Under the pieces are notes generated by a model, which was not told the origin of the DNA, searched no databases, and saw only the letters and a program-made list of their open reading frames with translations. 64,000 nucleotides of DNA from positions 1,488,804 to 1,552,803 of the forward strand of contig NZ_LR732707.1 of assembly GCF_902506555.1 (NCBI RefSeq), given 5' to 3'. The stretch comes from Sphingorhabdus sp. 109. GTDB lineage: Bacteria; Pseudomonadota; Alphaproteobacteria; Sphingomonadales; Sphingomonadaceae. Below are positions 51,782 through 61,621 of this stretch, one piece after another. Positions within the stretch are counted from its first letter, which is position 1. Every line of letters starts with the position of its first letter. Made by a program: the position numbers and the translations under genes.

Positions 51782-52435
51782 TCAGCCAATATTCTGGCCG
51801 GTCGCCTCCCAGTCCTTCAGAAAGCCTTCGAGCCCCTTGTCGGTCAGCACATGTTTGAACAGGCCACGGATGACATTGGGCGGCATGGTGCCGACATCGG
51901 CGCCGATGCGGGCGGATTCGAGCACATGGATCGGATGGCGGATCGAGGCGACGAGAATTTCGGTGTCGAACGCGTAATTGTCGTAAATCAGCCGAATGTC
52001 CTCGATCAGCGTCATGCCGTCGAGGCCATTGTCGTCATGGCGTCCGACGAAGGGCGAGATGAAGCTGGCACCGGCCTTGGCCGCGAGCAGCGCCTGATTG
52101 GCCGAGAAGCAGAGAGTCACATTGACCATCGTACCTTCGCTGGTCAGCGCCTTGCAGGTTTTCAGTCCGTCCACCGTCAACGGCACCTTGATGCAGACAT
52201 TGTCGGCGATCTTGCGCAGCACTTCGGCTTCTTTCATCATCGCGTCATGGTCGAGCGCGACCACTTCGGCGGACACCGGGCCATCGGTCAGGCCGCAGAT
52301 TTCCTTGGTCACTTCCATGATATCGCGACCCGATTTCTTGATCAGCGAAGGATTGGTGGTGACGCCGTCGACCATGCCGGTCGCTGCGAGGTCGGCGATT
52401 TCCGCGGTATCGGCGGTATCTACGAAGAATTTCAT
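51782..52435 (-). CDS. fsa: Fructose-6-phosphate aldolase / MipB-type transaldolase
   Basis: The 217-residue protein is the short-form transaldolase (fsa/talC): [34 protein letters not shown] at the N-terminus, the Schiff-base Lys in NVCIKVPLT (about Lys89), and [31 protein letters not shown]. Such enzymes cleave fructose-6-phosphate or transfer dihydroxyacetone units. Transaldolase and aldolase activity cannot be told apart reliably by sequence alone. It follows the zinc-ribbon/TonB gene in the same direction (its start is 139 bp from the DUF4197 stop). Confidence 0.92.
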   Translation of the reverse strand: MKFFVDTADTAEIADLAATGMVDGVTTNPSLIKKSGRDIMEVTKEICGLTDGPVSAEVVALDHDAMMKEAEVLRKIADNVCIKVPLTVDGLKTCKALTSEGTMVNVTLCFSANQALLAAKAGASFISPFVGRHDDNGLDGMTLIEDIRLIYDNYAFDTEILVASIRHPIHVLESARIGADVGTMPPNVIRGLFKHVLTDKGLEGFLKDWEATGQNIG

Positions 52436-52574
52436 CGGTCGGGCTCCAGAATACAGGAAAAAAGCATTGCTGGCCTTTGCTTATCCGCTTTCCCCGAGGC
52501 GGGGAACTGTTGCCCTCTTCTCTCCGGCAGAAAGCTGTGGATAATTTGGGGGAATAATACGGGATAAAATCAAG

Positions 52575-53255
52575 CTAAAAGGCTTTCCCCGCTCCCAATA
52601 CCGCCATCAGCAGCGGATCGTTCGTGGCCCGCGGATTGGCGCGTATGGCCGCCTCCTGCTCGCCGATTGAGCGATAGATGGCGTCGCCGACCTTGTCGGT
52701 CACATCCCGGCTGATGCTGGAAAAATCGACATTGGTGGCTTGCGAGAGCACCAGATTGATAATCTCGTTGTCGAACAGTCTCAGCCCGCCCGCAATGCCG
52801 GGCAGCATCCGCTCGACGAGCGTGTTGCCCAATTCCCCTTGCAGCAGGCTGGTGGCCGCGCGTGGTCCCCCGTTGATGATCGCGGCCGCGTCGGCGATAC
52901 TCATATTGCGGATGGTTTCCGCGACGATCGGAGCGGCCAGTTCGGCCCCCTTTTCGGCCGCGCGATTGACCTGCATCAGCAAGCGGTCCTGAACCGGCTT
53001 GGACCGCAGCAGGGCCGTGGCGATGCTCGTTGCCCGCGAACCACCCAGGGAATCGGGCACCGCAATCCGCGCCACCTGGTTGTCGAAAAAACCGTTCGGC
53101 TGCATCAGTTCGGCAAAGGCATTCTGCGACGACAGAGTCAGCAACCGCTTGACGGCTTCGGTCAGACTCAGCCCCGGCAGGCTGGAACAGCCGGGAAGCG
53201 CCAGCAATCCGGCGGCAGCGCCAAAGCCCAGAACCGATCTGCGATGATAGTGCAT
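52575..53255 (-). CDS. DUF4197 family lipoprotein
   Basis: The 226-residue protein has an N-terminal twin-Arg-like signal (HRRSVLGFGAAAG) ending in lipobox ALPGC (Cys23). The remaining ~200 residues match DUF4197: LTEAVKRLLTLSSQNAFAELMQPNGFFDN, an alpha-helical middle with RAAEKGAELAAPIVAETI, and the C-terminal VGDAIYRSIGEQEAAIRANP. These are envelope lipoproteins of unknown function. It appears monocistronic and is divergent from priA. Confidence 0.88.
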   Translation of the reverse strand: MHYHRRSVLGFGAAAGLLALPGCSSLPGLSLTEAVKRLLTLSSQNAFAELMQPNGFFDNQVARIAVPDSLGGSRATSIATALLRSKPVQDRLLMQVNRAAEKGAELAAPIVAETIRNMSIADAAAIINGGPRAATSLLQGELGNTLVERMLPGIAGGLRLFDNEIINLVLSQATNVDFSSISRDVTDKVGDAIYRSIGEQEAAIRANPRATNDPLLMAVLGAGKAF

Positions 53256-53325
53256 GATACTCTCCTATATTCGTCCCAACATTCGTCAAAGCAGGAATGA
53301 CGGATGATGATAAGCTGCCTATAGC

Positions 53326-55497
53326 ATGAATATGAATCGCGTTCGTGTACTCCTGCTTAATGCTGCTCTCGGCCCGCTCGATTATCGCGTGCCCGACGGC
53401 ATGCGGGTAGAGCCGGGTTCGATCGTGATGGCGCCGCTGGGCCCGCGCAAATTGCCCGGCGTGGTATGGGAAGCGGACAGCTTTCCGGTGGAGGAAATCG
53501 ATCCGAAAAAATTGCGTCCTTTGCTCGAGGTCCGCGATGTGCCGCCGCTGCGCGCGCCGCTGCGGCGGCTGATCGAGTGGACCGCCTCTTACTATTTTGC
53601 CTCGCCGGCATCGGTACTGCGCATGGTCCTGTCGAGCGGTGCCGCCTTTGCCGACAATCGTCCGATCAGCGAATATCGCTTGAACGGCAATGTGCCCGAC
53701 CGGATAACGCCGCAACGGCAGCAGGCGCTGGAAAAGCTGGAAGGCGTGCAGGGCACGATCAGCGAGCTGGCGAACAAGGCCGGTGTATCCATCGCGGTGA
53801 TCCGGGGACTGGAAAAGCTGGGTGTTTTCGACCGGGAGGAAGTATCGCCCTTCGCCAGCAGCGCCAAGCCTTTGCCCGATTTCGATACGGTCGATCTCAG
53901 CGAGGACCAGCGGGACGTCAGCAACATATTGATCGAGGCTGTGCGCGCCTCACAGTTCAAACCCTTCTTGCTCGACGGCGTGACGGGATCAGGCAAGACC
54001 GAAGTCTATTTCGAGGCGGTCGCCGAAGCCTTGCGGCAGGACCGGCAAGTGCTGGTGCTGCTGCCCGAAATCGCGCTGACCGAGCCGTTTCTCAACCGTT
54101 TCGAAGCGCGTTTCGGGGCCGAGCCGCTGGCCTGGCACAGCGGCATGAAACAGTCGGAGCGCAAGCGGAACTGGCGGGCGCTGGCGGAAGGCAATGCCAA
54201 AGTGATCGTCGGCGCGCGTTCCGCCCTGTTCTTGCCCTACGCCAACCTCGGCCTGATCATTGTCGACGAAGCCCACGAGACCAGCTTCAAACAGGAAGAC
54301 GGCGTCCGCTATCACGCGCGCGACGTCGCGGTGATGCGCGGGCTGTACGAGCAGATCCCGGTCATATTGGCTTCCGCCACACCGGCGATCGAGACCCGCC
54401 ATCAGGTCGAGCAGGGCAATTATGAACTGCTCGAACTGCCGGCGCGGTTCGGCGGCGCGACGATGCCGGATATCGAGGCGCTGGACCTGACCGAAGACGT
54501 GCCGCCGCGCGGCAACTGGCTGGCGCCGACGCTGGTCCACGCGCTGGAGGAAAATCTTGGGCGAGGCGAGCAATCGCTGCTCTTTCTCAATCGTCGCGGT
54601 TTTGCGCCGCTGACCCTGTGCCGCACCTGTGGCCACCGGATCGCCTGTCCGAATTGCACCGCGTGGATGGTCGAGCATCGCCTGACCCGCCGCCTCGCCT
54701 GCCACCATTGCGGCCATATTATGCCGATCCCGGAGAAATGCCCGGAATGCGGCGACGAGGACAGTCTGGTCGCCTGCGGGCCCGGCGTCGAACGGATTTG
54801 CGACGAGGTCAAAATGTTGTTTCCGCAGGCACGGACGGCGATTGTCACCTCGGACACGATCTGGTCGCCGCAGAAGGCCGCCGATTTCGTCCAGCAGATG
54901 GAAGCGGGCGCGATCGATATCGTCGTCGGGACCCAGCTGGTGACCAAGGGCTATCATTTTCCCAATCTGACCCTGGTCGGCGTGGTCGACGCGGATATCG
55001 GGCTGGAGGGCGGTGACCTGCGTGCCGCCGAGCGCAGTTTCCAGCAGATCGCCCAGGTCGCGGGTCGGGCCGGACGGGCGGAAAAGCCCGGCCGTGTCTA
55101 TGTTCAGACGCGCATGCCGAACGCACCAGTAATCCAGGCGCTGATCGAGAATGACCGGGAGGGCTTTTATGCCGCCGAGATTGAAGCGCGGCGACAGGCG
55201 CTGGCCCCGCCCTTTGCCCGCTGGGCGGCGATCATCGTCTCGTCCGAGGATAATAGCGAGGCGATGGAAACCGCGCGGCTGATTGGCCAGACCGCGCCGA
55301 AGCTCGACGGATTTTCTGTCTTTGGCCCCGCTCCCGCTCCGCTGGCGATGCTGCGCGGCCGGCACCGGCACCGGCTGCTGGTTCATGCTTTGCGATCGGT
55401 CGACCTGCAGAATATCATGCGCGAATGGCTGGAACAGCTGGAATGGCCGCGGGCGGTGCGGGTCGGCGTGGATATCGATCCCTATAGTTTTGTTTGA
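53326..55497 (+). CDS. priA: Primosomal protein N' (PriA replication-restart helicase)
   Basis: PriA restarts collapsed forks. The 723-residue protein has the N-terminal 3'-OH binding domain and a helicase core with Walker A DGVTGSGKTEVY, Walker B IIVDEAHETSFKQED and the VGTQLVTKGYHFPNLTLVGVVDAD motif. It also has eight zinc-binding cysteines in CRTCGHRIACPNC...CHHCG...CPECG. It starts at ATG 53326 (or 53332). A palindromic doublet follows 6 bp after its stop. Confidence 0.96.
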   Translation: MNMNRVRVLLLNAALGPLDYRVPDGMRVEPGSIVMAPLGPRKLPGVVWEADSFPVEEIDPKKLRPLLEVRDVPPLRAPLRRLIEWTASYYFASPASVLRMVLSSGAAFADNRPISEYRLNGNVPDRITPQRQQALEKLEGVQGTISELANKAGVSIAVIRGLEKLGVFDREEVSPFASSAKPLPDFDTVDLSEDQRDVSNILIEAVRASQFKPFLLDGVTGSGKTEVYFEAVAEALRQDRQVLVLLPEIALTEPFLNRFEARFGAEPLAWHSGMKQSERKRNWRALAEGNAKVIVGARSALFLPYANLGLIIVDEAHETSFKQEDGVRYHARDVAVMRGLYEQIPVILASATPAIETRHQVEQGNYELLELPARFGGATMPDIEALDLTEDVPPRGNWLAPTLVHALEENLGRGEQSLLFLNRRGFAPLTLCRTCGHRIACPNCTAWMVEHRLTRRLACHHCGHIMPIPEKCPECGDEDSLVACGPGVERICDEVKMLFPQARTAIVTSDTIWSPQKAADFVQQMEAGAIDIVVGTQLVTKGYHFPNLTLVGVVDADIGLEGGDLRAAERSFQQIAQVAGRAGRAEKPGRVYVQTRMPNAPVIQALIENDREGFYAAEIEARRQALAPPFARWAAIIVSSEDNSEAMETARLIGQTAPKLDGFSVFGPAPAPLAMLRGRHRHRLLVHALRSVDLQNIMREWLEQLEWPRAVRVGVDIDPYSFV

Positions 55498-55502
55498 ACG
55501 CA

Positions 55503-55583
55503 ATGTGCTCCGCACTTGATGCGGAGCACTGCTTTGGCTAGCGCTGGTGCCGCACAGGGCTCCGCATCAGGTGCGGAGCACAG
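55503..55583. repeat. Palindromic repeat doublet, GCTCCGCA class, copy D
   Basis: Arms 55503-55528 and 55558-55583 match copies A-C. It begins 6 bp after priA and ends 17 bp before the start of the next gene, so it takes up nearly the whole intergenic space. Confidence 0.9.
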
Positions 55584-55600
55584 ATAATGAAAGCCGCCCG

Positions 55601-57139
55601 ATGAACCGCATATTTGCCCTGACCTTCCTTCTTTCGGCTATTTTGCTCACCGGGCCTGCCCAGGCCGATCCGGCCGATATCAGCGCCGCGAGCCGCTCCG
55701 TGGTTCGGGTGGTGCTGGCCGCAAAAGACGGCAGCAAGGTCGCCTTCGTCGGCCATGGAAGCGGTTTTGCGGTGGCACCGGACAAGATCGTCACCAACGC
55801 CCATGTCGTCGAAATCGCGCGGCAGGAACCTTCGGTGGTGATCGGTATCATCCCGTCGCAGGGCGGGACCAGCTATGGCGGCAAGATCATCGCTTATTCA
55901 CCCGGCAATGATCTCGCCCTCATCCAGGTTCTGGACGGTGGGCGCCTGCCGCCGATGACGATCTTTGGTGGTCCGGTGAGCGACGGTGCGGATGTGGTGG
56001 CGGTTGGCTATCCCGGTTCGGTCGACCGCGCACAGGGGCTTGATCTCGATGATCTGATCAACCCGATGTCTCCCGTCAAGACCACCGGCACCGTCTCCGG
56101 CGGGCGGACAACCAAGCAGTTCGACACGATCCTTCACACCGCACCGATTGCGTCGGGCAATAGCGGCGGACCGCTGATCGATAATTGTGGCCGGGTGCTC
56201 GGCGTCAACAGCTTCGGCTCGATCAGCGACGGCAATGATGCGGAATTCGGCTTTGCCGTTTCGGCGCGCGAAATCCTGAGCTTCCTGCGCAGGACGGACA
56301 TCAAGGCGGGCTCGACCGCAACGCCGTGCCGTTCCGCAGCCGAAATCAGCGAGCAGGAACGCCAGCGCGAAGCGGCGGCCCGGGCGCAGGTGGCAGCCGC
56401 CAAGGCGGCCGCTGCAGAAAAGCGCGAACGGCAGGAAAGCGAATTGCGCAGCAGCATCACCCAGGACATCATTACCGAACGCGAGAACCGGATGGCCATA
56501 GCGGCGCTGATGCTGGCTCTTTCGCTTCTGGCAGCCGGCGGTGCCGGAGTCCTGCTGCTGCAAGGCAAGCGCAACCCGGGGATTGCCGCTGCGGGCGGTG
56601 CGGCGGTGCTTCTGCTCGGCGCGATCATCATATTCCTGGCACGGCCGGACTTCAGCGAAATCGATGACCGGGTTGCCGCTGCGATGCAGGAACAGGCGGA
56701 CCAAGACGAGCCGCAGCAGCCCAGCCTTGCCACCTCGGGCACATATCAGTGCACGATCAATCCGCAACGCAGCCGCATCACGGTATCGCAGCAGAACGAA
56801 CTACCGCTCGAATGGGCAGAAGGCGGCTGCGTAAACGGCCGCACGCAATATGGCCGTGACGGTGCCAAATGGTCGCGTATCTTTGTTCCCAATGAAGAGC
56901 AAACGGTGACCATCAGCAGCTTCCTGCCGGATCAGAGCGAATTTACCGAGGAACGCTATCTGATGGGTCTGGAAGCGATGACCAGGGCGCGCGCAATCCG
57001 TGCCGAATATGGCAACCGGGCTTGCACGACCGACATCAAGGCTTTGGCCGACATCGAGGATATGGTAAAAGCAATTCGTACGGTATTGCCATCACAGGCG
57101 AACGAGCGGCTGGTTTACGAGTGCCGCAAAACCGATTGA
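55601..57139 (+). CDS. Trypsin-like serine protease with two C-terminal membrane helices
   Basis: From ATG 55601 the product is 512 residues: a signal peptide (to ~residue 22, AQAD), then a trypsin-like domain with His68 (TNAHVV), Asp104 (GNDLALIQ) and Ser188 (SGNSGGPL). A coiled, Ala/Glu/Arg-rich stretch (~245-295) precedes two hydrophobic helices (~300-322, ~328-347). A ~150-residue C-terminal domain follows, with a CTINPQRSRITVSQQNE segment. DegP-like PDZ domains are absent. The linker and double membrane anchor make it a tethered periplasmic protease of unknown target. Confidence 0.86.
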   Translation: MNRIFALTFLLSAILLTGPAQADPADISAASRSVVRVVLAAKDGSKVAFVGHGSGFAVAPDKIVTNAHVVEIARQEPSVVIGIIPSQGGTSYGGKIIAYSPGNDLALIQVLDGGRLPPMTIFGGPVSDGADVVAVGYPGSVDRAQGLDLDDLINPMSPVKTTGTVSGGRTTKQFDTILHTAPIASGNSGGPLIDNCGRVLGVNSFGSISDGNDAEFGFAVSAREILSFLRRTDIKAGSTATPCRSAAEISEQERQREAAARAQVAAAKAAAAEKRERQESELRSSITQDIITERENRMAIAALMLALSLLAAGGAGVLLLQGKRNPGIAAAGGAAVLLLGAIIIFLARPDFSEIDDRVAAAMQEQADQDEPQQPSLATSGTYQCTINPQRSRITVSQQNELPLEWAEGGCVNGRTQYGRDGAKWSRIFVPNEEQTVTISSFLPDQSEFTEERYLMGLEAMTRARAIRAEYGNRACTTDIKALADIEDMVKAIRTVLPSQANERLVYECRKTD

Positions 57140-57156
57140 ACCGAGAGGAGCGATCC

Positions 57157-57900
57157 ATGGCGATCGACGCAGACGGCATCCGCAAACCCGATTATTCCGG
57201 TCTCAAAGCCGTCTTTATCAACTGTACTTTGACGCCCTCGCCCGCGTTCAGCCACACCGGATGCCTGATGGATATCGTCATCGCCATCATGCAGGATGCC
57301 GGCGTAACGACTGAATATCTGCGCAGCGTCGATCATGCGATAGCTCCGGGTGTCTATCCCGACATGACCGAACATGGCTTTGCCACGGATGACTGGCCGG
57401 CGATTTCGGAAAAAGTGATGGAAGCCGAGATACTGGTCATCGGCACCCCGATCTGGCTGGGCGATGTCTCATCGGAATGCCGCAAGGTAATCGAACGGCT
57501 CTACGCCCATTCCGGCGAAACCAACGACAAGGGCCAATATATTTTTTACGGGAAAGCCGGCGGTGTGGTGGTCACCGGCAACGAGGATGGCGTCAAACAT
57601 TGCGCCATGAGCACGCTCTATTCCCTCGGCCATATGGGCTATACGATACCGCCGCAGGCTGATGCCGGCTGGATCGGTCCGATCGGCCCCGGGCCGTCCT
57701 ATGGCGATAAGAAAGACGATGGTTCCCGCGTCGGCTTTGACAGCGATTTCACCCAGCGCAACGCTACCTTTCTGGCCTGGAATCTGATGCACAGCGCTCA
57801 TATGCTCAATCAAGCCGGTGGCATTCCAGGCTATGGCAATTCGCGCGAAGCCTGGGATGACGGCAGCCGCTACAATCACCCCAACCCCGAATATCGGTAG
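57157..57900 (+). CDS. NAD(P)H-dependent FMN reductase / flavodoxin-like protein
   Basis: ATG 57157 has a GAGAGGAG site and gives 247 residues. The flavodoxin-like fold is suggested by FINCTLTPSPAFSHTGCLMD at the N-terminus, the loop VIGTPIWLGDVSSECRKVIERL, and GKAGGVVVTGNEDGVKHC near the FMN isoalloxazine. These match the NADPH-dependent FMN reductase superfamily. It lies 17 bp behind the serine protease gene and reads in the same direction, so the two may be co-transcribed. The substrate is unknown. Confidence 0.88.
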   Translation: MAIDADGIRKPDYSGLKAVFINCTLTPSPAFSHTGCLMDIVIAIMQDAGVTTEYLRSVDHAIAPGVYPDMTEHGFATDDWPAISEKVMEAEILVIGTPIWLGDVSSECRKVIERLYAHSGETNDKGQYIFYGKAGGVVVTGNEDGVKHCAMSTLYSLGHMGYTIPPQADAGWIGPIGPGPSYGDKKDDGSRVGFDSDFTQRNATFLAWNLMHSAHMLNQAGGIPGYGNSREAWDDGSRYNHPNPEYR

Positions 57901-57979
57901 GCGATTTATGGGCGCAGGGACGGTCCCGAATACCGCTCTGCAGCGCCTACCGTTGACCAATCGTACCGGAATGCCCCGG

Positions 57980-60900
57980 TCAGGCCCGCCTGACTCGCAG
58001 TTCGTCATATTCGCGCCAGTAAGTCAGTAACTCTGCCGATAGGGAAACGAGAGCCCCGCTCGGCTCGTCCTGTTTGATTGCGTCTTCCAGCTGCTTCGCC
58101 ACGGATGCCATTTTGTCTTCGCCGAACGATCCAGCGGATCCGGCAAGCTTGTGCAACATGCCGGCCATCTCGCTGCTCTGGTCTGCCGGCCAGTTGGCGA
58201 TCGTGTCCCTGCCGGCCATCAGGCTGGCGAGAGTCTTGGCTCTGAATTCTTCATATTTGGGTCGCAGCATAGCGATGGTGGGGTCTTCATCCACCACATC
58301 GGTCACGGGAGCCGCTTTTTGCGGCCGCTTGTCGAAATACCAGTTACAGACGGCCGTGTAGAGATCGTTGAACTGGATCGGTTTGGACACATGGTCCTGC
58401 ATCCCGGCCGCCGCGCAAGCCTCCCGGTCTTCGGAAAATGCATTGGCGGTCAAGGCCACGATCGGCAGCTGTTCGGCGGTAATACCGGACTGGCGGATTC
58501 TCCGCGTGCATTCTATCCCGTCCATGATCGGCATCTGCATATCCATCAGGACAAGGCCGAAATCCAGAGCCCGCTCTCGGTCGGTCGTCAGAATATCCAG
58601 TGCCTGATAACCGTTTTCGGCGGATATCACCGTACAGCCCATGCGTTCGAGCATCGCTGTCGCCAGCAGACGGTTTATTTCATGATCCTCGACCAGCAAA
58701 ATGGTCCGATTGACGGCCGGCGATACCGTGAGCCGGGCATCGTCGCTGTCGCGTCTGCTGGCCTCGGCACGGGGATCGACGCATTCGTTCAGGGGAATTT
58801 CGATACAGAAGGTCGATCCCGAACCGAGCGTGCTCTGGACGCTGATATTGCCGCCCATCATCTCTACCAGCTTCCGGGAAATGGCGAGCCCCAGGCCGGT
58901 CCCGCCATAGGAACGGTCGGTATCATCTTCTGCCTGCACGAATTCCTCGAAAATCGAGCGCTGACGCTCTTCGGCAATGCCAATGCCGGTATCGGTGACG
59001 CTTATCCTGAACTTCTGACTGTCATCACCGGACATTTCTGCCTTGACGGTAATAGATCCGGCTTCGGTGAATTTGATCGCATTGCCGATCAAATTGGTCA
59101 GAATCTGGCGGAGCCGCAATTTGTCGTGCTCTATATACCGGGGCAGATCATCGGCATAGTCCAGCTTGAGCGCGAGCCGGTGGTTGCCGGCTGCCGTCAG
59201 CATCATATTGCAGGTGCTGTTGAGCAAATGCGCCAGTTCGAACGGTTCCGGCGACAGGATCAACAGGCCCGCGTCAATCTTGGAAATGTCCAGAATGTCG
59301 TTGAGCAAGGCCATCATGATCTTGCCGGACTCCTCGATCAATGCAACATATCCGGCCTGCTGCTCATCCAGTTCCGACTGGCTGAGCATTTCGGCAAAGC
59401 CAAGAACGCCGTTCATCGGTGTGCGGATTTCATGGCTCATGTTCGCCAGAAACGATGCTTTTGCTTCGGTTGCCGCCTCTGCAACATCGCGCGATTCGCG
59501 CAATTCCTGCTGCCGCTGGCGCAGGTCTTCAATCGCCTTGCGCTGTTCGGTGATATCCACGACCACGCCGATATAGCCGATGATATTGTTATCAAAGTCA
59601 AACTCGGCCTGGTTTACGGTCCGGACCCAGATTTCTTCACCGTCTCTGGTGGTATGACAGGCTTCCCGTTCCCGTTTGTCACCAGGTTTGTGAAAGCCGG
59701 TAAATGCTGCCGCCATTTCGCGTGGCGTGTGGTCTTTCAGCGCCCGGATCCATCCGCCATCCTTGACATCATCCTCGGTGAGACCGACCCGTTCCCGCCA
59801 GGCCTTGCTCACATAATAGATTTTGCCCTGTGCATCGGCCTGGAAAAAACCGACCGGAGCGGATTCAGCAAGTCTGCGGAACCGTTCCTCGCTCTTTTTC
59901 AGCGCGTGTGACGCCGAGCGTGCCTCCGTTACGTCCCGGATATTACCGGTTGCACCGTCAAAATGCCCGTTCTCGTCACGAACGGCTTCGAGAAACACTT
60001 CGACCTGGCGCTCCTTGCCATCGGCGCGAACGAACGTCTGGTTCAGTTTCAATGTATCCCGCTCCCCGCTGGCCAGTCGGAGATAGTCGACATCCGCCTC
60101 TTTCCGCGACTCATCGGTCAATAATCTGGCGACATGCCATCCCAGCGCCTGCTCGACCGGATAGCCGGTGATCGTCTCCCAGGCCGGATTCAGCAGCAGC
60201 CAGTGGCCCTGGCTATCGGTTCGGAAGACGATATCCTGCATATTGTCGAAAATGGACTGGGTCTGGTCACGGCTGAGCCGCAGCTCGCGCTGCAACATGG
60301 TATGTGCTTCCAATATACTGGCGACCGGCAGCGAGCTCGCCAGGGTGAATAGCAGGAATATCTGCATAACAATTATATTGCCCTGCAAGCTGCCATCGGT
60401 GAGCTGGACCGGTCCGGACCCGTTGAATGTGCCTGCAATCGCGATGATGGCAATGACCGCGACAGACAGCGAGGCCCCGACAATGCCCTTGCGGACGGCC
60501 GCGACCAGTACAAATAATGTGGTCATGAACAGGAACGGATAGGAAGATTGGCTGAAGACCAGGATGGTCAGCAGGCTGCCACCGCCGAAAATGACGAGAT
60601 ATTCGAGATCCATCGTCCTGTTCCAGCGATGGATGCCATTGTCATTCCCCAGAATGATCGAGAAAATCGGAGCAAAGATCAGCATGCCGAGGCTATGCGC
60701 TGTCATCCAGTCCAGCCAGCCCAGCAGCGACGGGCTTTCGCCGGATAGCGAAAGCAGGCCCAGGACAAGGCCACCGGCAATCAACGGCGCCACCAATCCG
60801 CCCAGAATAGCAAACCATGTCAGACAGGTGAAATTGACGAAATTGGGGTTCGCACCGCACTTGCGGCGGATCAGGGAAATCGCGATCGCGACCTCGACGC

Positions 60901-61189
60901 CATTCACGATCGCCATCGACAGGGCTTTGGACCAGCTGTCGACGGTCCCGAACGCGACGAGAAATCCTATGGCTACGCATGCAAGAATATGCGGAACGGA
61001 AATGGCACCTTTATAGCGCAACAGGGCAGCGACCAGAAAACCGTTGGAAATCCACAAAGCAGAAAAATCCGACTCCCCGCGGGTCAACAGGATAGCGGCA
61101 ACGGACAAGAGACCGTATGTCGCCGTGATCCCCGAGAAGATAACGGTTCGCTTGCCAATCGAAGCTGGCTCAATATCTTGCATAATCAT
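57980..61189 (-). CDS. MASE1 hybrid sensor histidine kinase (PAS-PAS-HisKA-HATPase-REC-Hpt)
   Basis: The 1069-residue protein has about eight membrane helices (MASE1, ~15-290) and two PAS domains (~310-425, ~435-550). A HisKA helix carries phosphoacceptor His586 (ANMSHEIRTPMNG), and the HATPase domain (~690-800) has the N and G boxes (NLIGNAIKFTEAG, DTGIGIAEERQ). The receiver has Asp883 (LMDMQMPIMDG). A C-terminal Hpt-type domain (~1000-1069) has His1013 (MLHKLAGSAGSFG). It is a self-contained phosphorelay; no separate response regulator is adjacent. The MASE1 input is thought to sense small molecules. Confidence 0.94.
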   Translation of the reverse strand: MIMQDIEPASIGKRTVIFSGITATYGLLSVAAILLTRGESDFSALWISNGFLVAALLRYKGAISVPHILACVAIGFLVAFGTVDSWSKALSMAIVNGVEVAIAISLIRRKCGANPNFVNFTCLTWFAILGGLVAPLIAGGLVLGLLSLSGESPSLLGWLDWMTAHSLGMLIFAPIFSIILGNDNGIHRWNRTMDLEYLVIFGGGSLLTILVFSQSSYPFLFMTTLFVLVAAVRKGIVGASLSVAVIAIIAIAGTFNGSGPVQLTDGSLQGNIIVMQIFLLFTLASSLPVASILEAHTMLQRELRLSRDQTQSIFDNMQDIVFRTDSQGHWLLLNPAWETITGYPVEQALGWHVARLLTDESRKEADVDYLRLASGERDTLKLNQTFVRADGKERQVEVFLEAVRDENGHFDGATGNIRDVTEARSASHALKKSEERFRRLAESAPVGFFQADAQGKIYYVSKAWRERVGLTEDDVKDGGWIRALKDHTPREMAAAFTGFHKPGDKREREACHTTRDGEEIWVRTVNQAEFDFDNNIIGYIGVVVDITEQRKAIEDLRQRQQELRESRDVAEAATEAKASFLANMSHEIRTPMNGVLGFAEMLSQSELDEQQAGYVALIEESGKIMMALLNDILDISKIDAGLLILSPEPFELAHLLNSTCNMMLTAAGNHRLALKLDYADDLPRYIEHDKLRLRQILTNLIGNAIKFTEAGSITVKAEMSGDDSQKFRISVTDTGIGIAEERQRSIFEEFVQAEDDTDRSYGGTGLGLAISRKLVEMMGGNISVQSTLGSGSTFCIEIPLNECVDPRAEASRRDSDDARLTVSPAVNRTILLVEDHEINRLLATAMLERMGCTVISAENGYQALDILTTDRERALDFGLVLMDMQMPIMDGIECTRRIRQSGITAEQLPIVALTANAFSEDREACAAAGMQDHVSKPIQFNDLYTAVCNWYFDKRPQKAAPVTDVVDEDPTIAMLRPKYEEFRAKTLASLMAGRDTIANWPADQSSEMAGMLHKLAGSAGSFGEDKMASVAKQLEDAIKQDEPSGALVSLSAELLTYWREYDELRVRRA

Positions 61190-61621
61190 CTGGTCACCGT
61201 TCTACTCTTGATAGAAACAGGCTTCGCACAGCGCAGCCCGTCCTACTCCCAATTCCCGGAACGATGATGACGAGACAATCGATCCGATGATTTGCAGTCC
61301 GCATAAGTCCATTAAGCTTGCCATTTCATAGTCATTCTCTGGCTGATTGGCCCAACCCGCTTGTCAGTTGATAGCAGGTCCTCTCCGCATGGTTACGGCA
61401 GACTGAAGGATAGTTAAGGCCGGTTGACTAAAACCGATTAATCCAGATGGGTTGTTTTACCCCTGGCCCGGATCGGATCCGGGTTTGATCTCCTCGCTCC
61501 CTCAGTCGTTCTCGAAGCTTTACGCAGACAGACCAACGGCAGGACTTTCCCAATCGGAAATTCAAGACGGATCTCGAAACACGATGTGAATATCTTGTCG
61601 CGACCGGCTGACGGAAGCAGG
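61190..61621. other. Intergenic region between the hybrid kinase and ada
   Basis: About 430 bp with no gene supported. Several short open frames occur on both strands, without start sites or recognisable domains. The stretch should contain the kinase promoter (minus strand), near 61200-61300. No inverted repeat longer than about 8 bp was seen. Confidence 0.45.

Noticed and set aside
53989-55515. A 508-codon minus-strand frame over priA
   Set aside because: It is antisense to priA; the true gene has all helicase and zinc motifs.
58151-59911. A 586-codon plus-strand frame over the hybrid kinase
   Set aside because: It is antisense to the kinase. The minus-strand product has all phosphorelay residues.
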